From Prunus persica (lineage: Eukaryota > Streptophyta > Magnoliopsida > Rosales > Rosaceae), in assembly GCF_000346465.2 (NCBI RefSeq), contig NC_034014.1:17415191-17479190 (forward strand): DNA of 64,000 bases. The letters are read 5' to 3'. The position numbers and the translations under genes are program-made. Below, piece after piece: positions 11,821 through 23,329 of the stretch. The stretch's first letter is position 1. Every line of letters starts with the position of its first letter. The notes under the pieces were generated by a model. That model saw nothing but the letters and a program-made list of their open reading frames with translations. It did no database searches and was not told the DNA's origin.

Positions 11821-12667
11821 AGTCGAGGATGAGAATAGACGACCAACTCTCTAAAAAAACCGTCGTTAAAAAGGAAAAATATGACACATATTAACAGAAC
11901 AAGGCCGTAAGATAGACATACAACGACGAACATTAAAATAAGACGCCGTTAAATATCATTTTCACGACAATAAAAAATATGACGTCTTTAAATACATTAG
12001 AAGACGACGTTATTGATACCTACTACGTTGCCTATATAAAAACAGCCGTCGTAAAATAAATTTTCCACTTCGATTTTTCTATAAAAGATGACGTGGAAAT
12101 AGTTGTCAGTGTCATTATTTACGATGTATGTATTTATAGAGTAGACGTTGAACAACGAAACAACGTCGGTTACAAATATATGAGAGTCGTATTACAAAAT
12201 TTATACGTCCTATTTTCAGAAACAAACAACGACGATAAATATTAGACGTTGTTAAATAAAACAACGTCGAAAACAAATAAAAACAGACGTGTTTAGTCTG
12301 CTAAAGTTCTAAAAAATAGTCGAGGATGAGAATAGACGACCAACTCAAACAAATCACCGTCGTTAAAAAGGAAAAATATGACACATATTAAAAGAACAAG
12401 GCCGCAAGATAGACATACAACGACGACAACTAAAACACTACGCCGTTAAATATAATTTTCACGACAAGAAAAAATATGACGTCTTTAAATACATGAGAAG
12501 ACGACGTTATTGAAATCTACTACGTCTCTTATTTACAAACAACCGTCGTGAAATAAATTTTTCACTTCGATTTTTCTAAAAAAGATGACGTGGAAATAGT
12601 TGTTAGTGTCATTATTTACGACGTATGTATTTATATAGTTGACGTTGAAATGGGAAACAACGTCGGT
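11821..12667. repeat. Direct duplication of 350 bp in the left subterminal region
   Basis: 11821-12170 and 12318-12667 align end to end with a constant offset of 497 bp. Both start AGTCGAGGATGAGAATAGAC and end CAACGTCGGT. Differences are mostly single substitutions. It looks like a segmental duplication inside the motif-rich region. Confidence 0.88.
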
Positions 12668-13325
12668 GGCATTTATATAGTCGACGTTGTATTTATATGT
12701 ATTCATTACTCACGACGTACTTATTAATATAGACAACGTTGAACTTCTAAACAACGTCGGTTCCAAATAAATGAGAGCCGTATTACAGAACATATAGACG
12801 GCGTTGATTATGATGAGAGCCGTATTACAAATAACATCGTTTAATTGATATTAGACGGCGGTTATAATGAATTACCGTCGGAATTCATTTCGTTCCTCTT
12901 CGTTTATAAAAGAACTTGCGACGTGGAAAATGTATGATGACGTCATATTTTTTAACGTTCAGATTATATATCTCGTTTTTTAGACGTCGGTATTATGGGA
13001 TTGGAGTCGTGTTATTTTGAATTACATGACGGTTCTTAATCCTTCCCCGACGTGATATCCTGAATAATTGCTTCACAATAGCGTCGTGGTTCTTCATTGT
13101 TACGTTGCTTTAAGACGTCGGTAAATATGCTGAATAACTGGTTCACAATAACGTCGTGTTTTATTTGAACAGACGTCATTTTTTATGCAGAATATAATGA
13201 TGAAATCTGGAACCAGTATTTTTTGCACTGATTGTTTTGTAGCCAAAACCTGTATAATGAAAGTGAAGAAATCACATTACAATATATTACAAAATTAATG
13301 TCATACACTGCCAATTACATAAGCA

Positions 13326-15337
13326 TCATTCAATCCATATATCTTCACACCCATCTCGAATATTTTGACCACCTAACTCACCCACCAGTTCATCAAATGT
13401 GTCAACATTTGGCATCCCTCTAGTAAATGGCTCACACTCAATTATCACATCACCTAAGACTTCATCACCAATAACATCATTATATTCTCTATTAGGCCTT
13501 GATAACACTACCGACCAACTATGATGCATCGGGTCGTCAACAAAAAATATTTGTTTGACTTGAGAAGCCAAAACAAATTGGTCATTCCTATGTCCAATTT
13601 TACTCAAATCTACAAGGGTAAATCCAAGTTCGTCGACTACAAGACCAGAACTATCTATCCAATCACACCTAAAGACTGGGATTGTAAACTTTTGGTAGTC
13701 AAGGTCCCAAATTTCTTGAATGACACCATAGAAACCCATATTTGAGAGAATTGGGTTTTTATCCTTGGCACTAGCAACTTGCATGGTATGTGCAAGTAAA
13801 TAAACTCCACTATTTTGAGTTGTCCGCACATCATCTTGTGCCTTGATATTGAATTTAATACCTTTAATAAGATAGCTCCTATATAATGGCACTGCCATGT
13901 TTGGACCAGCTGCTAGCCACCTTAAATTTTCTGATACGCCATGATTGTCTTCCTCAAGTTCACTTTGAACCTGCAAATTAATCATATCTTAATTCAATCT
14001 AACATAGAAATAAGAAGAAAATTAAAAGAGAAATATGTTATTCAACAACATATACCTTGAAGCGTAGCCATTGAATGAAAGTGCTATTGTGCTTATCCTG
14101 CAGCCACTTTGTTCTCTTTCTAAATTTTGGATAAGCAGTCTTGATGTGGATCATATGTTGCCTACATGACACGAAAAATTCAAGCATTACGGTCCCAAAT
14201 ATATAAGATAAACATAAGAAATAATTTAAAATGGAAACTTAAAGAATAAAACTCATACGTACTCGATATAAGGTAGGACTTCCTCCGTATTCTCCAAGAC
14301 ATATAGATGTGCTTGATTCAACAGGTCCTGATCAACTACGCTCACTGTGCAACCTGATAATGGCTTTGAAACTCCCATCTTTTGGCTTGAAGGCACTCCA
14401 ACTGTACTAACATCAGATAAATGCTGAGTACAAAACTCTACCGCTTCTTCAGTTATATACCACTCAGCAATGCAACCTTCGGGACGAGTACGATTCTGAA
14501 CATACCCCTTCAGCACTTTCATATATCTTTCAAACGGATACATCCACCTAAAATATACTGGCCCACATAGACAAACTTCTCTGACAAGATGTACTACTAG
14601 ATGAACCATGATATCAAAGAATGAAGGGGGAAAGTACTTCTCAAGCAAACACAGAGTAACTACTACATCTTCTTCCAACTTATCTAGCTTGAAAACATCA
14701 ACAGTCTTTGCACATATAGCATTGAAGAAGAAGCACAAACGAGTTATTCATACCTTGCAGGCTTCTCCAAAACAGAACGAATTGCCACAGGGAGCAATTG
14801 TTGCATTAAGGTATGACAATCATGTGATTTAAGGCCAAGAAGTCTTGAATCTGTAAAACAGACATCACTCATCCCATGTTTTGCCTTTAAATTATACAAC
14901 TTCACTAATGCCGATAACTTCGTGTACTTTCTACAACCAGGGTACACTGGTTGATCTCCATCCCCAATCACATTTGCAAACTCATACGGATCGGAACCAA
15001 AATCACCAAAATCATTATCATCCATATCAATTTCTTCAGACACAAAACTGTACCTACTATGGTCATCATCTTCTTCAACATTTCTACTAGCATTAGTAGT
15101 TGCTTCCCAAGGTTCTCCGTGAAATGTCCAATTCTTATAGCTTTGGTCAACTCCATTAAAGTATACGTGATCCCTTATAATTCCAACCCCAAACAACTTC
15201 AAATTAACACATTTAACACATGGACAACGGATATGTGTTGTAGTTAGAAGATTTTCTACAGCAAAATTCAAAAATGCTTCCACCCCAAACTCATATGCCT
15301 TCGATCTTCTATCCGAGTGCATCCATGACTTATCCAT
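13326..15337 (-). pseudogene. TNP2-type CACTA transposase relic, catalytic domain deleted
   Basis: The start is ATG 15337 (MDKSWMHSDRRSKAYEFGV), the transposase-associated N-terminal domain, with a C..C zinc-like pattern (CPCVKC). Within the next exon the frame jumps from LVKLYNLKAKHGMSD almost directly to LLGLKSHDCHTLMQQLLP. In intact TNP2 proteins the several-hundred-residue Transposase_21 catalytic domain lies between these points. Downstream a one-base deletion at about 14750 breaks the frame inside ARYAITRL. The DUF4218 part continues (14263 to about 14748: FFNAICAK, RWMYPFERYMKVLKGY), then small exon 14056-14161 and DUF4216-like exon 13326 to about 13970 ending DIWIE. The splice sites still look good. 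A non-coding leader exon with a GTAAGT donor lies at about 15971-16100. Confidence 0.9.
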
Positions 15338-15339
15338 CT

Positions 15340-17300
15340 CCGACACTATAACCTATTATCTATAATAAAGTGAAAATACAGGCAATGACCATCACTATAG
15401 CAGATTATACAAAGATCTAATAGCAAGTAATACACAACAGAGACGACGGGTTTTAAACAAAAACAGACGTATTTGGCATATATAGACGACGGATTTTCAA
15501 CAGACGTCGTCTAATATAAATAATACAAACGACGGTTTATGAAAAAACCGTCGTGTATAAGTAATACAACAACGGTAGTTTAAAAAAACCGTCGTGTAAT
15601 CGTCGTCGTATGCCTAAAAAGGCGTCGTGTCTCAGTTTATTTTCAAGAACCCAAAATCCATTAAGAACACAACATATATATGAAACCAAGCAAGAAATCA
15701 ACATATACATGAAACCAAGCATGAAAACAATAAATCCATTCCCAATTCAACATAACATAGGGTGATTAAAAGATCCGACAAAATTAAATCCATTCCCAAT
15801 TCAACATAACAGATAATGTAATCCATGAACCCATTAAACAGAAAATCCATGAACCCATACCTATAAGCACATTATTAACAGATCGCAAAGCATATACCTA
15901 AAACCCTTTAACAAAACAACCTAATATCATTCAATGAATTTACAAGGGGAAGATAGGGTTTGTACTTACAGGTTGGACGAGCTCACAAATTCGACGGAGC
16001 CTGGAGAGTGCAACTTTTAATTAGAGCAGAAGTGAGAGAGCGAAATGTTATGTTGTGCGAAATCTGAAAATTTTAGGGTTCAGGGTTAGAAGTATAAGAA
16101 TAAGAGCCAAATCTAAAAAATTTAGGTTGCACGAAAATTTTTAGAGAGCGCGCTCTTTAAAACGTCGAAAGAAAAACCATGGCGAAAGTTCTACAAGAAC
16201 CGACGTAAATGTAATATTCCACGACGGAAACACTGAACGTAACGCCGTTTATTTTGACGCTTCATTTTTCGGATTAATTTTAAATTTATTTTGAATATTT
16301 TGATATAAAGACGACTGAAAAACCACGTCGGGGTTAAGAAATTGAAGACGTTGTAAATTATAATAGACGACTTACATATTAAAATGACGTCGTTTAAAGT
16401 ATAAACCATGTCGGATATTTTATTGCACGACGTAACATATGTATTCCACGACTCAACCACCGTCGTTAAAAATTAATACCCTAAACCCTTAAAACTAAAT
16501 TATATAATTTAAAAATTTAAGTTTATAAAAGGGTTTATGGTTTTACAGCCTAATATATACCCTATACTACCCAAAAATTATACTTTAAAAATAAACCCCA
16601 ATAAATAACAACCCTAATCTCTAAACCCTAGACTCTAAACCCTAAACCATAAAACTAGAAGTGATTTTATGACTCATCAAAATAATTTTGTTTTGGATGG
16701 TCATTTTAAATTTTTGTTATTCAAAATGAATTTTTTCAAGGTTTAGGGGGAAGAAAATATATCAATGACTTCATAGGAGTTGACTTTGCATTTTTCTGAT
16801 TTATTTTAAATTTATTTTGAATATTTTGATATAAAAATAATAAAATATTCTTATCACAACAACAAACCACGTCGGTGTTAATAAATTGTAGACGTTGTAA
16901 ATTGTAATAGACGACTAAGTTGTTAAAATGACGTCGTTTAAATGAGAAACCATGGCGGATATTTAACTATCCGACGTAAAATATATATTCCACGACTTAA
17001 CCGCTGTCGTTACAAAGTACTACCCTGAACCCTTAAGAAATTGAAGCCGTTGTAAACCATAAACGACTCAATTGTTCAAAGAACGTCGTCTAAATATCCT
17101 TTTACGTCGGATTTGTTTAAAACGAAACAACAAAAAACGACGGTTTTTGACTTTATTAGGTCGTTGGAAAAGTATTACACGTCGGTTACGCAATTTGTAT
17201 GTTTGTTTTTTTTTTTAATTTAAGAAAACCTCAACAAATTTTTACATTATATATTATAGACAAAATTTGTACATTATACATAAATATCAAGTGTTCAATA
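15340..17300. other. Spacer and TNP2 leader region inside the CACTA element
   Basis: Motif-rich DNA (CGACG/CGTCG) with the putative TNP2 leader exon at 15971-16100 on the minus strand. A direct repeat is present (16266-16495 against about 16798-17040, sharing the run from TTTATTTTGAATATTTTGAT to the CCCT..ACCCTTAA end). Short CCCTAAA-like stretches occur at 16480-16660. Confidence 0.6.
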
Positions 17301-17306
17301 ATTCCC

Positions 17307-20300
17307 CTATTCCATGTGAAGGCAAACAAACTCTGCCCATTCATTCCGGACTTCATCAATTGCTTCTTGGGGGTATGGCGCTTCCTGTTTTCCCTTGGCA
17401 TACTGCATAAACAATGACTATTAGGGTTTATAAATAAAAAGAAATTCAATCACAGACGACGATATTTTTCATAATCGACGTAGTATATCTATTCAACGAC
17501 GGTAATTTTACATGACCGTCGTTGATAATACAAAAAACGATGTAAAATGTATGAAGGTAATTTCTTCTTACCTTCTTCTCAAATGCCAAGGAAGGATCCA
17601 TGATGATGTCCCTCATGAAGCGCATCACATAATACCCGCATTCGACACTGCTGGGTTGCTTTGGTGTGCCTGACAGAGTTTTCCAAATTACTGCTTTACG
17701 GCCTGATCTGGCTATGTGAGAATTATATATTTTTATAGCACTGTTCATGATGTTTTTGCCCTCTTCATCGACCACACGATTTCCGGGCAGAGGATCCAGA
17801 AAATAGACGGTTTCCCTCTTTGCTCTCACAATCAGCAAGATCCAATGACGGCTGCACAAAATTAATATAAAAACAACGGTTATTTACAAAAACGACGTAT
17901 TATAATATTTCACACGACGAAATAAAGTAGCAATCGACGACATTATATATTTATCACGACGATAAATAACTACCGACGTGGTTAGTAGTTTCAAACGACT
18001 AAATAAAATAAAACACCGACGTGGTTAGTTTATACGCTGTCATTTATTGAAAATTATAAAAACAAAATCCTGTTAAGGAGACTAACCCTGGATTGTAAGG
18101 CATCATGAAAATCTGTTCACCATCAGTCTTCTGAAGTCGAGCTGCTACCAATCGTGATCTGTCAGCTATTGTCCCAGAGTTGGCACTAACTGTAGCAGGG
18201 TCGATAAAGCCAACCATGTTGCACATATTTGCTTGTTTCAAAAGATCATGTAAGTACCTAAATATATAAAATAATATAAACAAGTCAGCACAAAAAAACA
18301 CACGACGGTTATGTATAACAAAACGACGTATTATAAAATTTCACACGACGTACTGAAATAGACAACGACGTTATAATATATTTATCACGACGGTACATAC
18401 TAACGACGTGGTTAGTTAGTTAAGACGACGCAATAAATAAACCAACGACGTATTATTTTAGAATGACAAACCTCATATATACAGCAACCACAGTAGCTCC
18501 TATTTCTTCCATGCCTGCAAATTGTGTAATATCTTCAGGCAGGACGAAGGTATCGCGTTCTAGAACAAACACCTCCTTATCAATTATAAAGTTCAGGGTC
18601 TTATCCTGAGGCACGAGTGTCGTTTCCACATAACGACAAAGGGATTTTAAAGAAGATGGCACCTCCATATTTGAATAATCAACAACTTTAATAATCTGTT
18701 TAAAGAAATAAAAAAAAATGATGTGGTAATTCAATAAAAACGACGGTTTAAGGAATAAAACGTCGTCTGAAAAGAATTTAAACGACGGTGAAAAAACCGT
18801 CGTGGTGAATAATTTATTACGTCTTAGAAAAAAATTCCGCCGTCTAAGTTGTAAACAAACGACGGTTTAAAGAAAAATATCGACGTCTAAAATTTTGAAA
18901 AACAAATAAAAAAGGCAAAGTTATGTGAACATACCTGGTCGTCATGCTTTTCTTCATCTTCTTTCTCCTTTTCATCTTGTTTTTCTTCTTTCTTCTCTTC
19001 ATCTTTTTTTTCTTCTTCCTTCTCTTCATCTTTTTTTTCTTCATTCTTCTCTTCATCTTGATTTCCTTCATTTTTCTGTTTTAAGTAATAAAGAATGTAG
19101 AGAAAGTAAAAAAATTAAATTCAAACGTCGTGGTAAGACAAAACACAAGACAGTATGTAAGAATTATGGACGTCTTAAATTATTAAACGATGGTAAATAG
19201 TAAACGTCGTGGGATTTATATATTACGTCGGGAATGACTAACACCGTCGTCTAAAAACCACAAAGTTTTAAAAATAACGATGTTTAATGGCGTGTAAAAC
19301 AAGTAAACTAAATACGACGTGGTATTGAAATACAAACGACGGTTTATTTTTAAAATCGTCGTGGTATGTATTTCAAACGATGGTTTTATTAATAATAACG
19401 ACGTCTAATAGTTTTAAAAAAAACAGAGAATTCAAAGTTCAGATATGTTACCTTTTCTTCCTGATGTTTCCCATTTTTGGCAGTATCATCCTCAAAATGT
19501 AGGGATCTCACATCACCTCCAGAGCAGCTTGCTTTGTCAGACATTGGATTTTTGGGACTTTGGCTAATTCTGGGTTTAAGCATGCTTGGATCAAAATTGG
19601 GAATTAATTGGGAAAGCTGACTCAGGAAATGCTCCCTCTCAGCCTCTACCAATTGTTTGGTTCTAGCCTCCATCCTTAAAGCCTCTTCCCTTGCCTTAGC
19701 TTCCATCTTTTTATTCTCTTCTTGAAGGAGAACTCTTAAACTGTCCTTTAAACGGTCGTCAAAGCTCATCCTCTGTGGTTTGGGTAAATTGAAATATTGC
19801 CTTGGGGAAATCCCAGCACCTACACCTCTCACTCTGCCTGGATGCTCGGGGCCCAAAGCCATAGTCAGCACATCATTGCTGCCAGATACAGTGACTTTGC
19901 CTTCCGAGACTTGTTTTTGCAATTCATCCTAAAACAAAGATATATAAAAAAGTAAGAACAAAAAACACACGACGGTTATTTATATACAAACGACGTATTA
20001 TATAATTTCACACGACGCAATAACATATAAATCGACGTTATTATAATTTATCACGACGGTAGTTATACCGACGTGGTTAGTTTTTTAAAACGACGAAATG
20101 AATAAACCACCGACGTCTTATGCTTTATTTACAGATAACAGAGGGATGATTTAATATTCACACCTTTAACGACCTTGTTTAAAACATTTCGACGTAGTAA
20201 TTTAATACAAACGACGCGAAAATGAACCACCGACATCTTATGCTATAATTACAGAAAACAGAGTAGTGATTCCTGATTTAGACCTTTAACGACGTTTTTT

Positions 20301-21235
20301 AAAAAATTTCGACGTGGTAATATCATTCACACGACGCAAAATATAACATAAGACGTAATAAGAATTATTCACAGTTTAATAAAAATTTAAAACAGAGTGA
20401 GTAGGCTTACAATTAATTTTGCTTTCTCTGCCACCTTTGGATCCGGGATGTTACCATGTTTGTCCTGTCTAGCTCTCTTCCATAAGGTAGATCGATCAAT
20501 TTCTACCCCAGGCATGGTTTCCTCCAATTGATCCTCCAAACCAGCATATCCTTTTCGAGACAATCGATGATTGTACTCAAGTTTCTCCCTAATATGTGCA
20601 TGTTGAGAATGCACAGACTCAAAATCTTTAGATAACCTTGAAGCTACAAAGGCATCCCATTGTGCTTTATCTATGAATTTATATGTTTCAGGGGGTTGGC
20701 TTAATCTCTCCCTGTCACTGGTGTATGGAAGGATATAATGCCTCGTTAGTGTAGACTTGAAATCCTTCCATTTCTTGGCAGCAGAAGCTAACACAGAGTT
20801 CTTGCCCCCTTGACCTACCACAAAAGCAATGTCAACTGCTTCCCAAATCTGCTCCTTTATATCCTTGGGGATTTGAGCCCATTTCATGTCCACAAGTGGA
20901 ACTCTGGAGCGTGCCAACACACCAATGTAGGACTGCATCTCACTATGTGCTTGGCCAATTCCTTTCCCCCTTTTATTGTACTCAACAATTGGCCTGAGTT
21001 TCTGAAGTTTTCTCTTCACAACACGAGGCATTGTGCTCATACCTCGACCAGACTTTGAATCATCAGAGATTGTTGTCGTGCTGGTTGGTTCTGTCTCAGC
21101 AGATGATGAAGCAAACTTCATCTTCTTCGAAGACTTCATCTTCTTCGAAGACTTCTCTTGAGGAGTTACCATTCCAAGCTCCTTACCTCCATTTTTCTTG
21201 GAGCCAGAGTCCTTACTTTGGTCTTGAGAAACCAT
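17307..21235 (-). CDS. TNP1-like protein fused to Ulp1 (SUMO) protease domain, 737 aa
   Basis: Seven exons join without a break: 20411-21235, 19452-19928, 18935-19075, 18472-18695, 18087-18257, 17572-17851 and 17307-17402. ATG is at 21235 (MVSQDQSKD), TAG at 17307-17309. Residues 1-275 hold a basic N-terminus and the plant Ptta/En-Spm 'Transposase_24' type domain (SYIGVLARSRVPLVDMKW, KKWKDFKSTLTRHYILPYTS). Residues 276-434 include a charged coiled-coil stretch. Residues 435-481 are almost only Lys/Glu/Asp. The C-terminus is a C48 Ulp1-type cysteine protease: His615 (RHWILLIV), Asp632 (YFLDPLPGN), Gln678 and Cys684 (SVECGYYVMRFM), the full catalytic set with family spacing. Such proteases cleave SUMO-like modifiers; the substrate here is unknown. 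A leader exon lies at about 22145-22300 (donor GTAAGC) and its acceptor is just before 21249. No stop or frameshift was seen. Confidence 0.85.
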
Positions 21236-21385
21236 TTTTACAGACAAAACTGCAAGTGAAAATATTTCAGGAAAAGATTAAGAACACAAACGACGGTTAT
21301 TAATAAAATAAGACGTATGATATGATTTTAAACGACGCAATGAAATAATCTCAGACGTAATAAATGTTTAAAACCAAGGTAATTA
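17862..21385. repeat. Homologous CGACG modules in introns and leader of the TNP1-Ulp1 gene
   Basis: Intron stretches at about 17862-18035, 18299-18455 and 19965-20115 follow one pattern, ACGACGGTTAT..ACGACGTATTATA..TTTCACACGACG..ATCGACG..TTATCACGACGGTA..ACGACGTGGTTAG. So, in part, does the leader intron at about 21287-21385. A weaker copy lies at 22370-22450. They are separated by exons with no sequence relation, so the modules were duplicated or homogenised independently of the exons. Confidence 0.88.
20108..20345. repeat. Two-copy tandem repeat of about 118 bp in a TNP1 intron
   Basis: Both copies contain CCGAC(G/A)TCTTATGCT, TTACAGA(T/A)AACAGAG, ACCTTTAACGAC and TTTCGACGT(A/G)GTAAT in the same order, starting at about 20110 and 20228. 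Confidence 0.8.
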
Positions 21386-22330
21386 AACAACGACGAAATA
21401 ATATAAAATAAGACGTAATAATAACTTATTACGTCGATATTTACCGGACGACGTGATAATTAACTATAAACGACGAAATATTTATATAACGTCGTGGTAT
21501 TGATGTTCACACGACGTCAATAGTAATATACCGTCGTCTATATAAGGATCCAAAACCCTTCTTTCTTTCTCTGTGAATGTTTGATTGCAGATTTGATTTT
21601 TCTGAACCATGGTTTTTGTTTTCTAATTTGATAAAATACAAGGCCAAGAAAGAAAGTTTTGGAATCTTATATAAACGACGGTATTTTAATATGACGTCGT
21701 GGTATTAACATTCACACGCCGTAAAACAATAAGATACTGTCGTCTATATTAGATACCAACCCTACTTTCTTTTTCTTTATATTTTATCAAATTAGGGAAA
21801 AACAAAAACCATTGTTCAGAGAAATCAAACCTGCAATTAAACAAGCAAATAAAAAAAAGACTATAATTTTAAAAACAACTTTGTCAATTTTCAGACGACG
21901 CTAGAACGACTGACGAACCGCCGTGGTCTACATATTTAACCACGTAAATAAGAAGCTACCGTCGTCTTATTTAGTTGAGGTAGTTGTCTTCAAAGTTGGA
22001 AACTTTCTCTCTTTGTCTGTATATTTTATCGAACTTGGAAAGAAGTAAAATGATTTTGGCCAGAAAAAAGGTAAAAAGATTTTTCAAACAAAAAACGTAT
22101 GAGCATGCAAAACAGCAACCAAAATAGTGAAAATGAAAGCTTACCTTTTGCGTGCAATGAAAGCAAGAGGAAGACGATCGATGTTTAAGTTCAGAGAAGA
22201 CGAAGAAGACGAGAGGAAGACGATGAGATACTCTGACAGTGCTCTGACAAGGAAAAAAGTCTAAAAGTTTTCTCTGGGAGATTGAAATTTTTAATCGGGT
22301 TTGGAAACAGTGCATGTGTAAGTCAGGTAG
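21240..22330 (-). promoter_or_regulatory. Leader exon and promoter-side DNA of the TNP1-Ulp1 gene
   Basis: On the minus strand a pyrimidine-rich, non-coding stretch at about 22300-22145 ends in a donor CAAAAG|GTAAGC. An intron then runs to CACTTGCAG just before 21249, 14 bases upstream of the ATG. The intron again carries CGACG motifs. Leader introns are usual in plant CACTA genes. The transcription start is not determined. Confidence 0.5.
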
Positions 22331-22744
22331 ACGAAAAGTTGCTTACATATAAAACCATTTCAAAAAAATAATACGGCGGTTGCATATAACTACGACGTAT
22401 AAATTACAAAATACGACGATAAATTTAACTTCGGACGTGGTAAATAAGTACGACAGTAGTGTTGTAGGTACCGTCGTAGTAAACTCAAAAATTAAAGTAC
22501 ATAAGTAATAACGCGCGTCATGGTAGATTATTTAACACGTCGTTTTTATTAATGTACCGACGTGGATTTCTGTAATATACGTCAGTCATACCGACGTTGA
22601 TTTTACAATTTAAACGGCGGTTTTTTTGTAAGGACCGCCATTGGTTTTAAAAATTTATTCTATAAATTTGTCGCTTTCATTCATTTGCGGTTTACATTTA
22701 GGGTTCCAAGTTCTTCCTCTCTCAGAGACACTGTCTCTCATGTC

Positions 22745-23168
22745 TCAAAGACAATAATTTGGATGTCTTTCTCAAAGAGAAATTGAGCTTACTCGCATCA
22801 AATATATGTCCACAAGAAGAAGCTTGTCAACTAGCCTTCTCACTTCCTTGATCAAGCCTGATAGGACACTTAGTGCTTCTGAATACTCCTTGCTTTCTAT
22901 CAAAAGAGATGCAAGCCTGGCCTCCACTCGCTGTCGAAGGAAAGTTCGCTTCTCAGGGAAATCTGAAGATCAGATGTGCCTGATCCTCTGCTTGATTTTC
23001 TTGGCTAAGAAGATCCGTCAGATTTGTGATAGCCTCTTCCTTTATCCGTAGAGCTTCAGAAGAAGAAGATGGGTTTCAAGAATGCGATAAAGAATATAAA
23101 TGGCTTCAGATGGCCTCTAAAGCATGAGCAATCGAATCAGTAGTTGCTGGGAGATATGATGAAGACAT
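22745..23168 (-). pseudogene. Captured fragment of proteasome lid subunit RPN6/PSMD11
   Basis: On the minus strand an ATG at 23168 opens MSSSYLPATTDSIAHALEA, the start of plant 26S proteasome regulatory subunit RPN6 (PSMD11, ATS9 in Arabidopsis). After small lesions come SSSEALRIKEEAITNLTDLL and GTSDLQISL. The best part is EKRTFLRQRVEARLASLLIE with SKEYSEALSVLSGLIKEVRR and DKLLLVDI, followed by a frameshifted but recognisable continuation to about 22745. Between QAEDQ and GTSDLQ, and between ISL and EKRTF, segments of the host protein are missing. A stop (TGA) and frameshifts make it non-coding for RPN6. It lies inside the CACTA element between the TNP1 leader and the right end, flanked by CGACG motifs, so it is a transduplicated host piece. 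Confidence 0.85.
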
Positions 23169-23329
23169 TGTCAATGCTTTGAACTATACAAGTCCTGCAG
23201 AAAGATAAAGGACCAAACTGTTAAAGAAACTGAAACAACGATGGTTTTCTGTTCTACCGTCGTCTTTTTTCGTCGTCTATATTAAGGTAAGATGGCGGTA
23301 GATTTATAATTACAGACGTAGATTATTTT

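Noticed and set aside
16611..16660. Interstitial telomere tract
   Set aside because: Only a few imperfect CCCTAAA words; no continuous array.
18925..19200. Plus-strand Leu/Phe/His-rich ORF
   Set aside because: Antisense of the Lys/Glu-rich exon of the TNP1-Ulp1 gene.
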